Source: an uncultured Prevotella sp. (GTDB taxonomy: Bacteria; Bacteroidota; Bacteroidia; Bacteroidales; Bacteroidaceae). From it: 7,586 nt of DNA. The position numbers were made by a program, and so were the translations under genes. The first letter of the stretch is position 1; every line of letters starts with the position of its first letter. The stretch lies in contig URDV01000107.1 of NCBI GenBank assembly GCA_900546605.1, positions 1-7,586 on the forward strand, written 5' to 3'. The notes below the pieces were generated by a model that did no database searches, was not told the origin of the DNA, and worked only from the letters and a program-made list of their open reading frames with translations. Below, piece by piece: positions 1 through 5,845 of this stretch.

Positions 1-76
1 TCAATTATTACAGTTTATATCACCGAAAAGTGTCAAGCAAAATCAGGAAAAGACAGATGTATGTACTTGGCAAAAG

Positions 77-181
77 GAGTATAGTACTCAATGGCACTTG
101 AGTATAGTACTCAATGGCACTTGAGTATAGTACTCAATGACACATGAGTATAGTACTCAATGATACATGAGTATAGTACTC
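77..181. repeat. Five-copy 23-bp tandem array of a TAGTACT dyad
   Basis: Five copies of the 13-bp dyad GAGTA-TAG-TACTC start at 77, 100, 123, 146 and 169, exactly 23 bp apart. The 10-bp linker is AATGGCACTT in the first two units and drifts in the next two (AATGACACAT, AATGATACAT); the fifth dyad is followed by unrelated sequence. The dyads are identical in all five copies while the linkers vary, which fits a protein-binding site better than neutral slippage. The core TATAGTACT recurs in the padR promoter about 190 bp downstream, so PadR is the obvious candidate binder (inference). The spacing of about 2.2 helical turns would not place all sites on one DNA face. There are no unique spacers, so it is not a CRISPR array. 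Confidence 0.9.
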
Positions 182-360
182 GGTAAAAACGAGAACTATA
201 GGCCACCCATCACTTGTCATGTGTTAGGAAATTCACATACTGCGTGTTCTGTAATTTAGTATAAAGAATTATACGTCAAGTAACACAACTATCCATACGA
301 ACTTTTACCTATGAATGGCAAGACTAAAACGGCTGAATATTAAAATAACCTTAAAAACAA
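182..360. other. Intergenic stretch with no supported gene
   Basis: No reading frame with coding character and no promoter matching TTTG-N20-TAnnTTTG was found between the repeat array and the padR promoter. The only structure seen is a loose inverted repeat, ATGTG (219-223) with CACAT (234-238), separated by 10 bp. Together with bases 1-76 this makes a gene-free left end of 457 bp. Confidence 0.5.
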
Positions 361-367
361 CTCTTTT

Positions 368-376
368 TATAGTACT
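368..376. promoter_or_regulatory. Putative PadR operator copy, upstream of the -33 box
   Basis: TATAGTACT matches the core of the distal tandem array and ends four bases before the -33 TTTG of the padR promoter. Only the right half (TAG-TACTT) of the array dyad is conserved here; the left arm is degenerate. PadR-family proteins commonly repress their own genes through AT-rich dyads near the promoter. The assignment to this PadR is inferred from position and repetition only. Confidence 0.55.
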
Positions 377-380
377 TTGT

Positions 381-412
381 TTTGCATAGTACTTAGTTTT
401 TACATACATTTG
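381..412 (+). promoter_or_regulatory. padR-pspC promoter (Bacteroidetes type)
   Basis: The -33 element is TTTG at 381-384 and the -7 element is TACATTTG at 405-412, a full match to TAnnTTTG, with a 20-bp spacer. This predicts a transcription start near 418-420 and a leader of about 38 nt before the padR ATG. Two TAGTACT cores, one just upstream of the -33 box and one inside the spacer, place putative operators where a bound repressor would block sigma contact. Confidence 0.8.
385..393. promoter_or_regulatory. Putative PadR operator copy in the promoter spacer
   Basis: CATAGTACT begins directly after the -33 TTTG and lies 17 bp from the first promoter copy. It shares the ATAGTACT core with all five array units. 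A protein bound here would occlude the promoter, which fits autorepression of padR-pspC. The bound protein is inferred. Confidence 0.55.
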
Positions 413-457
413 CAGCGCAAACATAAAATAACCCTTTTAAAAACGAAATAAAGAACG

Positions 458-823
458 ATGAATGTAGACAATGCCAAATCGCAAATGCGCAAGGGCATGC
501 TTGAATATTGCGTGCTATTGCTGCTAAGTCGCGAGGCAAGTTATGCCAACGACATCATTTCGCGACTAAAAAATGCTGAATTGATTGTGGTTGAAGGTAC
601 GCTCTACCCTTTGCTCACGCGACTTAAAAAAGATGGCTTGCTGTCATATGAATGGCGCGAATCAACACAAGGGCCACCACGAAAGTATTATGCACTAACA
701 AATAACGGACAAATGTTTCTGAACGAGTTAGATGGAGCATGGAACGAACTGGCTCGAACCGTTGGGTTACTAAAGAACATGGTACCGCAACTTGAATATC
801 AAAAAACTACATGTGACCAATAA
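458..823 (+). CDS. PadR-family transcriptional regulator
   Basis: A 121-residue protein of the short PadR subfamily (winged-helix DNA-binding domain plus one C-terminal dimerisation helix). The winged helix spans about residues 12-85. The family signature is clear: MRKGMLEYCVLLLL for helix 1, GTLYPLLTRLKKDGLL (47-62) for the recognition helix, and GPPRKYYALT (72-81) for the wing. The rest is a helix of about 20 residues and a short polar tail. The ATG at 458 is chosen because it sits 45 bp after a good -7 box; Met10 is a possible alternative. It is the first gene of an operon with a PspC-domain membrane protein 35 bp downstream, a pairing common in Bacteroidetes. Two TAGTACT sites in its promoter and five more upstream suggest autoregulation. 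PadR proteins usually repress and respond to small molecules or envelope stress; the effector here is unknown. Confidence 0.93.
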   Translation: MNVDNAKSQMRKGMLEYCVLLLLSREASYANDIISRLKNAELIVVEGTLYPLLTRLKKDGLLSYEWRESTQGPPRKYYALTNNGQMFLNELDGAWNELARTVGLLKNMVPQLEYQKTTCDQ

Positions 824-858
824 ACCTGTTTACTCACTTTTATTTTGAACATATCACT

Positions 859-2538
859 ATGAAAAAGAATATTACCATCAACCTTTATGGTTCACTCTAT
901 GCTATAGACGATGATGCTTGCCAATTACTTGAACAGTACCTTAACAACATGCGCTCGTACTTTAGCAAGCGCGATGGAGGCGACGAAATTGCTGACGACA
1001 TAGAACATCGTGTGGCTGAACTCTTTAGCGAACTGAAAGCGCAAGGGTTTGAGGCGATTTCAATTGATAATGTACAAGACATTATTCAACGCATTGGAAA
1101 TCCTGAACAAATGGATGAGGATACCAATGCTGAACAAAACAATCAAGAACGTGCAGGCAAGGACTCATCAAGTGGTAGCACTCCTCCACCCGCCCCTGAC
1201 CATAACGATAACAATGCTAACGACAAAACTGCTAAGGACAAACAAAAAGGGCGCAAACTTTTTCGTGACCCCAAAGACCAAATGTTAGGAGGTGTTATGT
1301 CAGGACTTTGCCATTACTTTGGAGGGTCTGATCCTTTGCCTTGGCGCATTCTCATGGTGCTATTGGCCTTGTTTAGTTTTTCAACCATAGGCATTATTTA
1401 CCTAATTGCCTGGGCCTTAATTCCTGCTGCGGTAACGGCTGAAGATCGCTTACAAATGCAAGGTAAACCCGTTAACCCGCAAACGCTGAACGAGGAACTA
1501 ATGCGAAGTGCCCAACAAGCTGAAGAATATGTGCAGTCAGCTGGATTCAAAAATAGTGCTCGTAGCTTTGGACGCACCATACTCAGCATTATTGTCTTTT
1601 GCTTTAAGCTTTTATTGCTCTTCATCATTGGCTGTATGATCATAGGGCTGCTCATGGGCATTAGCTTTTTTATAGCTGCTTGCTGCTATGAAAAAGCTGA
1701 AGGTGACAATTTGTCTCACATTCTGCTAATGGCTCCTATATTAAAATGGTATATATCATTAGCCCTGCTGTCATCGCTTGCTTGCTTAAGCATCATTTTT
1801 TATGGTTGCTTACGCATGCTTCTACAATCGCATAACACTAAGCCTCTGTCATCGGGTACAATGATTACACTTGTCATTACAGCCTTGCTTAGCGCTACCA
1901 TAGCTACCACCTTTGGCATCATGTCTGGATTAAAACAGAAAGAAGTAAAGCGTGAATGGCGTATTAAAAATAATACGATAAACGGCATTTACATCAATAA
2001 CGAAGACCGCAACAAGTTGGCCATTGACAACTGGAAACTAACTAAAGCGGAGAATTGTAATGATAATGGCGTCTTTTGTGGCTATACGGATGACTTTGAC
2101 GAGAATAACGAACTTCTTTACTATCAGTTTAACAAAACTGACAAGAGTAAATCCATGAACATTTGCATGGAACGCACAGAGAACTTACCTGCAGGGAAAT
2201 ATCACATAGAGTGTGTAACCTCTATTGACGGACCTGGTATGTTTCTTACTATTGGACATGACCAAGCATGCTATTCGCTTATCTCTAAAAACAATAAGGA
2301 GCAGGGCAACTTTGCTACCATGCCCTATGCATTTGCCATGACTACAGGCATGTTACCCGACACGCTTAGTGAACCTTGGTGGCTCTATCACCAACGCAAT
2401 GAAGTTGATGAATGGAACTTTCAAAAAACCAATTCATTTGACCATAAAGGTGGGCCTCTCACCTATAGTATTAAAGGTACACAAGGTGCTGGCGCTAATG
2501 AAGTTGACATTTTAAAAATAGCTATTGTAAAAGATTAA
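859..2538 (+). CDS. PspC-domain multi-pass membrane protein, PadR-linked
   Basis: A 559-residue membrane protein in several parts. Residues 1-85 form the conserved cytoplasmic N-terminal region found in Bacteroidetes PspC proteins (begins MKKNITINLYGSLYAIDDDA). Residues 86-130 are a Ser/Pro/Asn/Asp/Lys-rich linker. Residues 131-190 are the PspC domain, with the basic-aromatic KLFRDPKDQMLGGVMSGL entry and a hydrophobic segment ending IAWALIPA. Three further hydrophobic stretches follow at about 239-275, 293-318 and 334-355. Residues 360-559 are polar and rich in Asn, Asp, Trp and Tyr, probably a periplasmic domain that I do not recognise. In enterobacteria PspC helps sense inner-membrane stress; here it lacks PspA/PspB partners in the window and is paired with PadR, so an envelope-stress role is inference. 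The ATG is 35 bp after the padR stop, and a terminator follows 20 bp after the pspC stop. Confidence 0.88.
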   Translation: MKKNITINLYGSLYAIDDDACQLLEQYLNNMRSYFSKRDGGDEIADDIEHRVAELFSELKAQGFEAISIDNVQDIIQRIGNPEQMDEDTNAEQNNQERAGKDSSSGSTPPPAPDHNDNNANDKTAKDKQKGRKLFRDPKDQMLGGVMSGLCHYFGGSDPLPWRILMVLLALFSFSTIGIIYLIAWALIPAAVTAEDRLQMQGKPVNPQTLNEELMRSAQQAEEYVQSAGFKNSARSFGRTILSIIVFCFKLLLLFIIGCMIIGLLMGISFFIAACCYEKAEGDNLSHILLMAPILKWYISLALLSSLACLSIIFYGCLRMLLQSHNTKPLSSGTMITLVITALLSATIATTFGIMSGLKQKEVKREWRIKNNTINGIYINNEDRNKLAIDNWKLTKAENCNDNGVFCGYTDDFDENNELLYYQFNKTDKSKSMNICMERTENLPAGKYHIECVTSIDGPGMFLTIGHDQACYSLISKNNKEQGNFATMPYAFAMTTGMLPDTLSEPWWLYHQRNEVDEWNFQKTNSFDHKGGPLTYSIKGTQGAGANEVDILKIAIVKD

Positions 2539-2558
2539 TTGTTCATTTATAACCACGA

Positions 2559-2604
2559 GCACCCTTGCCACATTTTGCTATACAAAATTTGTTGGCAAGG
2601 GTGC
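2559..2604 (+). terminator. Terminator of padR-pspC
   Basis: A perfect 12-bp stem, GCACCCTTGCCA (2559-2570) with TGGCAAGGGTGC (2593-2604), is followed by TTTATTCTTGTTTT. The 22-nt loop can form its own ATTTTG/CAAAAT stem (2572-2577 with 2583-2588), giving a stacked double hairpin. It begins 20 bp after the pspC stop codon. Confidence 0.85.
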
Positions 2605-2816
2605 TTTATTCTTGTTTTATGCACACATATAAATGTTCCTATATCGGAGTTGTCTAAACTATAAAAGGTTTAACACTCTCGAAGGAGTAAGAAGTCAAAA
2701 GCTATGTAGTTACAAGTTTCCTATTGGGTCGAAGTTGAACCTTGTTTCATAAAATTACTACGAAATGAATCAAGCCTTGCGTTCTTCATTTCATGATTGA
2801 TAGTAAATTATTAAAT
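2605..2816. other. Intergenic stretch with no supported gene
   Basis: No credible coding frame, RNA gene or TAnnTTTG promoter was found between the padR-pspC terminator and the repeat beginning at 2817. One inverted repeat is present: GAAATGAA (2762-2769) with TTCATTTC (2785-2792), 15-nt loop and no T tract on either strand, so its role is unclear. Confidence 0.5.
2762..2792. repeat. 8-bp inverted repeat in intergenic DNA
   Basis: GAAATGAA at 2762-2769 is the exact reverse complement of TTCATTTC at 2785-2792. Neither side is followed by a T run. It could be a weak hairpin in a read-through transcript from either direction, or chance in AT-rich DNA. Confidence 0.4.
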
Positions 2817-2848
2817 AGGTGTCCTACATTATTTATAACACTTACTTA
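2812..2848. repeat. Hairpin repeat, downstream copy flanking the phosphoesterase gene
   Basis: Bases 2817-2848 match 3978-4009 at 29 of 32 positions in the same orientation; the shared core includes ACATTATTTATAACAC. The copy can fold on itself: TAAATAGGTGT (2812-2822) against ACACTTACTTA (2838-2848), with one mismatch and one G-U pair in the minus-strand RNA. It lies about 75 bp past the stop codon of the minus-strand phosphoesterase gene. It is not followed by a convincing T tract, so a repeat element or eroded terminator fits better than a strong terminator. Confidence 0.75.
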
Positions 2849-2896
2849 TCACTTAGCGCGAAAACATATTTATCACACATTTTTCTTCAAATTTTG

Positions 2897-2925
2897 AACA
2901 CCTACTTAAATAAGCAGCTTGTGTT
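2897..2925 (-). repeat. Third, partial copy of the repeat at the phosphoesterase stop codon
   Basis: AACACCTACTTAA (2897-2909) is identical to 3998-4010 in the upstream hairpin. In the minus-strand transcript the segment folds as AACAC, a 3-nt bulge, then CUGCUU closed over a short AUUU loop, with one G-U pair. The base of the stem overlaps the TAA stop codon. The downstream sequence is only weakly U-rich, so it may be a poor terminator or simply a related repeat. Confidence 0.5.
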
Positions 2926-3955
2926 ATTTTACACGCAGCTTTACCCACACACCACGGTGGTCGCTGGGCCAAACATCCAGTGGCAATATAATGGGATCGT
3001 TGCCAACCTCTGCACCTCTACGAGCGTAAGCTATGCATGCCTTGGGACCGAATAGTTGGGCATCAATCACTTGCAAGTGTTTGCCCTTTACATGCACGTA
3101 GTCTATACGTTCACGCTCATCAGCCAATGGTGTCCAACTAAGGCGCTGCGGACTAACGGCTAAGTTATCAGCAGGAAAAGTAAAGCCTGGATGCACCAAT
3201 TCATCACGATGTATGGCACGATAGGCGTCAGTAAAACCAGCATCATGCAACATTTTGCTTACGGGCCAAGCCCAAACCACACCATGATGATCATAGAGGT
3301 TACGCGTACAGTCAGTCCAATCGTAGAGCGAAGGCTCATTAAAGTCTCCCCCTAATATCACGTTATAATCTGCAGCCTCATCCTTTTGCGCTTGAACCAG
3401 CATTCGCTTGATGGCCTCTTCGCGTTTTGACAAACCATTACGCCGTTTAATTTCAAGTGTGTCCGTAAGTGGAACCATAGGCTGCCAATTGTTTCCATCA
3501 TAGCCACGCACCTCATAGTAGGTGTCGTTTAAATAATCAAGATGGGCAGTATACACCGCAATTTTTTTCCCTTTAGCCTGACATAGCAAACGATAGATGC
3601 TACCATGATCGTCAATGCATGGGAAAACGATAAGTGAGTCAGTTATGGGGTAACGAGACAAAAGCCCCGTATCGTATGTGCTGAAAGTATAATATGTTAC
3701 GCCTCGCTGCTGCAACCGACGGGTAAGTTTGCGCATAAAATCCGTGCCATGATAGTTTCGCACCTCGCTAAGTGTTACAAAGTCTGGTTGAAGGCGCACG
3801 AGTTCGTTGACAATAGCATCCTCACCACCAGGCACCATTGTTCCCTCTTGCCACACATTCCATTGCAGCACAGTTATGTCGCTACCCACTTTTGCACAGA
3901 GGGTGCAGCATAGCCAAATGGCTCCTATTAAAAGAATAAATCTATGATAGTTCAT
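2924..3955 (-). CDS. Secreted endonuclease/exonuclease/phosphatase-family protein
   Basis: A 343-residue protein of the DNase I-like EEP superfamily, metal-dependent phosphoester hydrolases. Counting from the ATG, motifs appear in order: QWNVWQEG with metal/catalytic Asn33, LSEVR with metal-binding Glu64, TAHLD with His138, GGDFNEPS with Asp204 and Asn206, RIDYVHV with Asp285, and SDHRGVW with Asp332-His333. All key residues are present, so it should be active. The N-terminus is a signal-peptide-like hydrophobic run (FILLIGAIWLCCTLCA), and no good lipobox is seen despite cysteines at 16, 17 and 20. The product is probably periplasmic or extracellular. The substrate (nucleic acid, sugar phosphate, phospholipid) cannot be told from sequence. 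An in-frame GTG lies immediately before the ATG (3956-3958); ATG at 3955 is preferred. A terminator-like hairpin abuts the start and related repeats flank the gene. Confidence 0.88.
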   Translation of the reverse strand: MNYHRFILLIGAIWLCCTLCAKVGSDITVLQWNVWQEGTMVPGGEDAIVNELVRLQPDFVTLSEVRNYHGTDFMRKLTRRLQQRGVTYYTFSTYDTGLLSRYPITDSLIVFPCIDDHGSIYRLLCQAKGKKIAVYTAHLDYLNDTYYEVRGYDGNNWQPMVPLTDTLEIKRRNGLSKREEAIKRMLVQAQKDEAADYNVILGGDFNEPSLYDWTDCTRNLYDHHGVVWAWPVSKMLHDAGFTDAYRAIHRDELVHPGFTFPADNLAVSPQRLSWTPLADERERIDYVHVKGKHLQVIDAQLFGPKACIAYARRGAEVGNDPIILPLDVWPSDHRGVWVKLRVK

Positions 3956-3958
3956 CAC

Positions 3959-4016
3959 AAAAAAATTACACTTAAGCAGGTGTCAAACATTATTTATAAC
4001 ACCTACTTAAGTGTAA
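3959..4016 (-). terminator. 18-bp-arm hairpin with U7 tract abutting a start codon
   Basis: TTACACTTAAGCAGGTGT (3966-3983) pairs with ACACCTACTTAAGTGTAA (3999-4016) at 17 of 18 positions around a 15-nt loop. On the minus strand the hairpin is followed at once by seven Ts (3965 to 3959) and then GTG-ATG of the phosphoesterase gene. By form it is an intrinsic terminator for the mnmA transcript, whose stop is about 118 nt upstream. Because it ends at the next gene's start codon, it may also act as an attenuator or leader structure. The central 32 bp are shared with the repeat at 2817. Confidence 0.75.
3978..4009. repeat. Hairpin repeat, upstream copy flanking the phosphoesterase gene
   Basis: Partner of the repeat at 2817-2848, in direct orientation and 29 of 32 identical, 1161 bp apart start to start. 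This copy has the better-preserved palindrome. The two copies bracket one gene, which could mean a small mobile cassette, a genome-wide palindromic repeat family that happened to land twice, or paired regulatory hairpins. Confidence 0.8.
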
Positions 4017-4133
4017 GCAGTTAAGTTTTCTATAAATTAGTCTAAGCTGATTCAACAAGGGATGTTCGCCCTTTAATACTAATTCATAGTAACCCACATT
4101 AAAAGGTTGTTACTCACAGTTTAGGCATGCTTT

Positions 4134-5213
4134 TCAAAAACGAATTTCGCCACTTCCTGCACATATTTTTGCATCAGCTGTATAAAGCACCCCAAATTGA
4201 CCTGGTGCAATACCTTGTACTGGTGTGGGTGAAGTGATAAGGAAACGACCATCAGCTTGGCGCACCATGTGTCCTGGACGTGGACGCTCTGTATGACGTA
4301 TTTTGAATAACACATCAACTTCGTTAGCTCCCTTCCATGGGTCAGCTGTGATAAAATGGAAACCCGTTAAATGGAATTCATTGCCATACAAGCCATGACA
4401 AGCATCGGTATGCGACACGTAAACGATGTTTTTTTCAATATCCTTGTCTGTTACGAACCAAGGACCACCTCCTAAGCCCAAGCCCTTACGCTGGCCTACG
4501 GTGTGAAACCAATACCCTTTGTGCTGACCTATCACTCGCCCTGTTTCGCGTTCTACAACATTGCCCTCACGTTCGCCAAGCAACATACGTAAGTAATCGT
4601 TATAATTTATCTTGCCTAAAAAGCATATGCCTTGGCTATCACGTCGGTGGGCTGGCGCAAGTCGTTCACGCTCTGCTATATCACGCACTTCATGTTTAAG
4701 CAAATGTCCGATGGGGAAACACAACTTTTGCGCTTGCAAGTCAGTTAACTGCGACAAAAAGTCTGACTGATCCTTTACGGGGTCAGGGGCTGGTGCTAAA
4801 TAGAGTTGTCCATCAGTAGGGTCATGATAGGTTTGTGCATAATGCCCTGTAGCTATGTAATCATAGTCATGCCCTGCTTTTTCCTCAAATGCGCCAAACT
4901 TTATTAATCGGTTACACATGACATCGGGATTGGGAGTCAATCCACGTTTTACCCGTTCTACTACATAAGCCGTCACACGATCGTGATACTCTTGCTGCAA
5001 ATCGATAATGTCAAGGTGCAAACCATACTTTTTGGCCGTAAGCGTTGAAAGTTCTATATCCTCCTCGGCCGAGCATGAAGTGCCTTCGCCCTGCATACCA
5101 ATTTTAATGTAAAACAAGTCGGGCTTTATGCCTTGCTCGCACATTAAGTGACAAGCCACAGCACTATCAACACCGCCCGAAATTAAGAGTGAATATTTTT
5201 TGTTTTCTTGCAT
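4134..5213 (-). CDS. mnmA: tRNA-specific 2-thiouridylase MnmA
   Basis: A 359-residue cytoplasmic enzyme that activates U34 of Lys, Glu and Gln tRNAs with ATP and inserts sulfur to give 2-thiouridine. From the ATG, the order is: PP-loop SGGVDS (12-17) for ATP, GLTPNPDVMCN with the first catalytic cysteine at 100, ATGHYAQ (121-127), DQSDFLS (148-154), RDSQGICFLG with the second catalytic cysteine at 197, then VGQRKGLGLGG and a C-terminal beta-barrel region. Length is typical. The E. coli-like MKNWD region is replaced by IKIGMQGEGTSC, as in some Bacteroidetes copies; the phylum often carries MnmA paralogues, so this may be one of several. The reading frame extends six codons upstream to a TTG, but ATG at 5213 puts the PP-loop at the usual place. 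It overlaps the end of the GNAT gene by 31 bp, so cotranscription and translational coupling are likely. Confidence 0.93.
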   Translation of the reverse strand: MQENKKYSLLISGGVDSAVACHLMCEQGIKPDLFYIKIGMQGEGTSCSAEEDIELSTLTAKKYGLHLDIIDLQQEYHDRVTAYVVERVKRGLTPNPDVMCNRLIKFGAFEEKAGHDYDYIATGHYAQTYHDPTDGQLYLAPAPDPVKDQSDFLSQLTDLQAQKLCFPIGHLLKHEVRDIAERERLAPAHRRDSQGICFLGKINYNDYLRMLLGEREGNVVERETGRVIGQHKGYWFHTVGQRKGLGLGGGPWFVTDKDIEKNIVYVSHTDACHGLYGNEFHLTGFHFITADPWKGANEVDVLFKIRHTERPRPGHMVRQADGRFLITSPTPVQGIAPGQFGVLYTADAKICAGSGEIRF

Positions 5214-5677
5214 ACCATGTAAAGATTGCAACGGTCGTACACTGGCGTATAGTCATCAACTGCCTCAAATTCTAACTTATAATATAGGTGCACGGAGGCT
5301 TCAAGGCGAGTGTTTGCTTCAAGAAACACTTCATCAGCACCTAACTGCCACGCTTTGTTTAATGCCGTCTGCCCTAACTGCCACCCAGCGCCATGACCTT
5401 GTGCCTGCGGGCTGACAGCCATTTTAGCTAACTCCCATTTTTGCGCTTCGGCATGATTAATGAGGAGGGCACAACACCCTACTGGCTTGTCATTATACAA
5501 TGCTATGAATAGGTAGCCTCCTGCATCAATAATGAATCTTTTTGGCTGACTTAGATAATGCATATCTGAAGCCTCTAATTTAAAGTAACGCGTTATCCAG
5601 TCTTTGTTGAATTGCACAAATGCTTGCAACATGCGCTGCTCCACGGCTACAGGCAAACTTTGCGTTGCGGTAGGCAA
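5183..5677 (-). CDS. GNAT-family N-acetyltransferase (start uncertain)
   Basis: A GNAT-fold enzyme transferring an acetyl group from acetyl-CoA to an amine; the substrate is unknown. From the TTG at 5677 (164 residues), the core strand region is GGYLFIALYNDKPVGCCALL (53-72), strand beta4 is WELAKMAVSP (81-90), the acetyl-CoA loop is QAQGHGAG (91-98), and LEANTRLEASVHLYYKLEFE (119-138) carries the conserved Asn and the tyrosines near the active site. The start is not settled. The frame stays open upstream to a TAG at 5702-5704 and encodes YNKFRIVTLP, which looks like strand beta1, but has no ATG or GTG. An ATG at 5709 is in another frame and hits a stop after eight codons. So either TTG is used or a one-base frameshift lies at the N-terminus. 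A promoter lies just upstream, and mnmA overlaps its 3' end. Confidence 0.85.
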   Translation of the reverse strand: MPTATQSLPVAVEQRMLQAFVQFNKDWITRYFKLEASDMHYLSQPKRFIIDAGGYLFIALYNDKPVGCCALLINHAEAQKWELAKMAVSPQAQGHGAGWQLGQTALNKAWQLGADEVFLEANTRLEASVHLYYKLEFEAVDDYTPVYDRCNLYMVCKKTKNIHS

Positions 5678-5726
5678 CGTAACTATTCTGAATTTGTTGT
5701 ACTAACCATTGACTATTATGTGTTGG

Positions 5727-5758
5727 CAAAATTACTAAAATAGGATGATATGAACAAG
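5727..5758 (-). promoter_or_regulatory. Promoter of the GNAT-mnmA unit
   Basis: On the minus strand, CTTG (5758 to 5755) lies 20 bp before TAATTTTG (5734 to 5727), a full match to the -7 TAnnTTTG and a one-mismatch -33. The predicted transcription start is near 5720, giving a leader of about 44 nt to the TTG. It begins directly after the metY terminator, so the two minus-strand units are transcriptionally separate. Confidence 0.7.
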
Positions 5759-5762
5759 AAAG

Positions 5763-5818
5763 AAGTCTCACGCTCTCCCTTTCTATGAATGATTACTACA
5801 AGGAGATGCGTGAGACTT
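5763..5818 (-). terminator. Terminator of metY
   Basis: AAGTCTCACGC (5763-5773) pairs with GCGTGAGACTT (5808-5818) for 11 bp, extended by TCTCC/GGAGA (5774-5778 with 5802-5806) after a one-base bulge. The minus-strand sequence continues CTTTCTTG. It starts 28 bp beyond the metY stop and fits an intrinsic terminator, though the T tract is interrupted. Confidence 0.8.
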
Positions 5819-5845
5819 GCTATGGCTTAATTATCACAGGCTTGA

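Noticed and set aside
4..60. Possible leftward promoter for a divergent gene beyond the edge
   Set aside because: The minus strand has TTTG about 20 bp before TAAACTGT, but the -7 matches TAnnTTTG too poorly to call.
1..124. Possible C-terminal end of a plus-strand gene entering from the left edge
   Set aside because: All three forward frames are open for the first 80-120 bases, so openness carries no information. None shows recognisable protein features, and two of them would end inside the repeat array.
77..181. CRISPR array
   Set aside because: The unit is a simple 23-bp tandem repeat with no unique spacers, and the 13-bp dyad is too short.
219..238. Classical PadR operator ATGT-N8-ACAT
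   Set aside because: ATGTG and CACAT are present, but the gap between ATGT and ACAT is 12 bp, not 8, and the site is not near the promoter.
2819..3055. Small plus-strand ORF of 78 codons
   Set aside because: It overlaps the 3' end of the well-supported minus-strand phosphoesterase gene, lacks protein-like composition, and begins inside a repeat.
3956..3958. GTG start for the phosphoesterase gene
   Set aside because: ATG follows immediately in frame and is the more likely initiator; the difference is one residue.
5214..5231. TTG start extending MnmA by six residues
   Set aside because: MnmA proteins start shortly before the PP-loop; the ATG at 5213 gives this spacing and the TTG extension adds nothing conserved.
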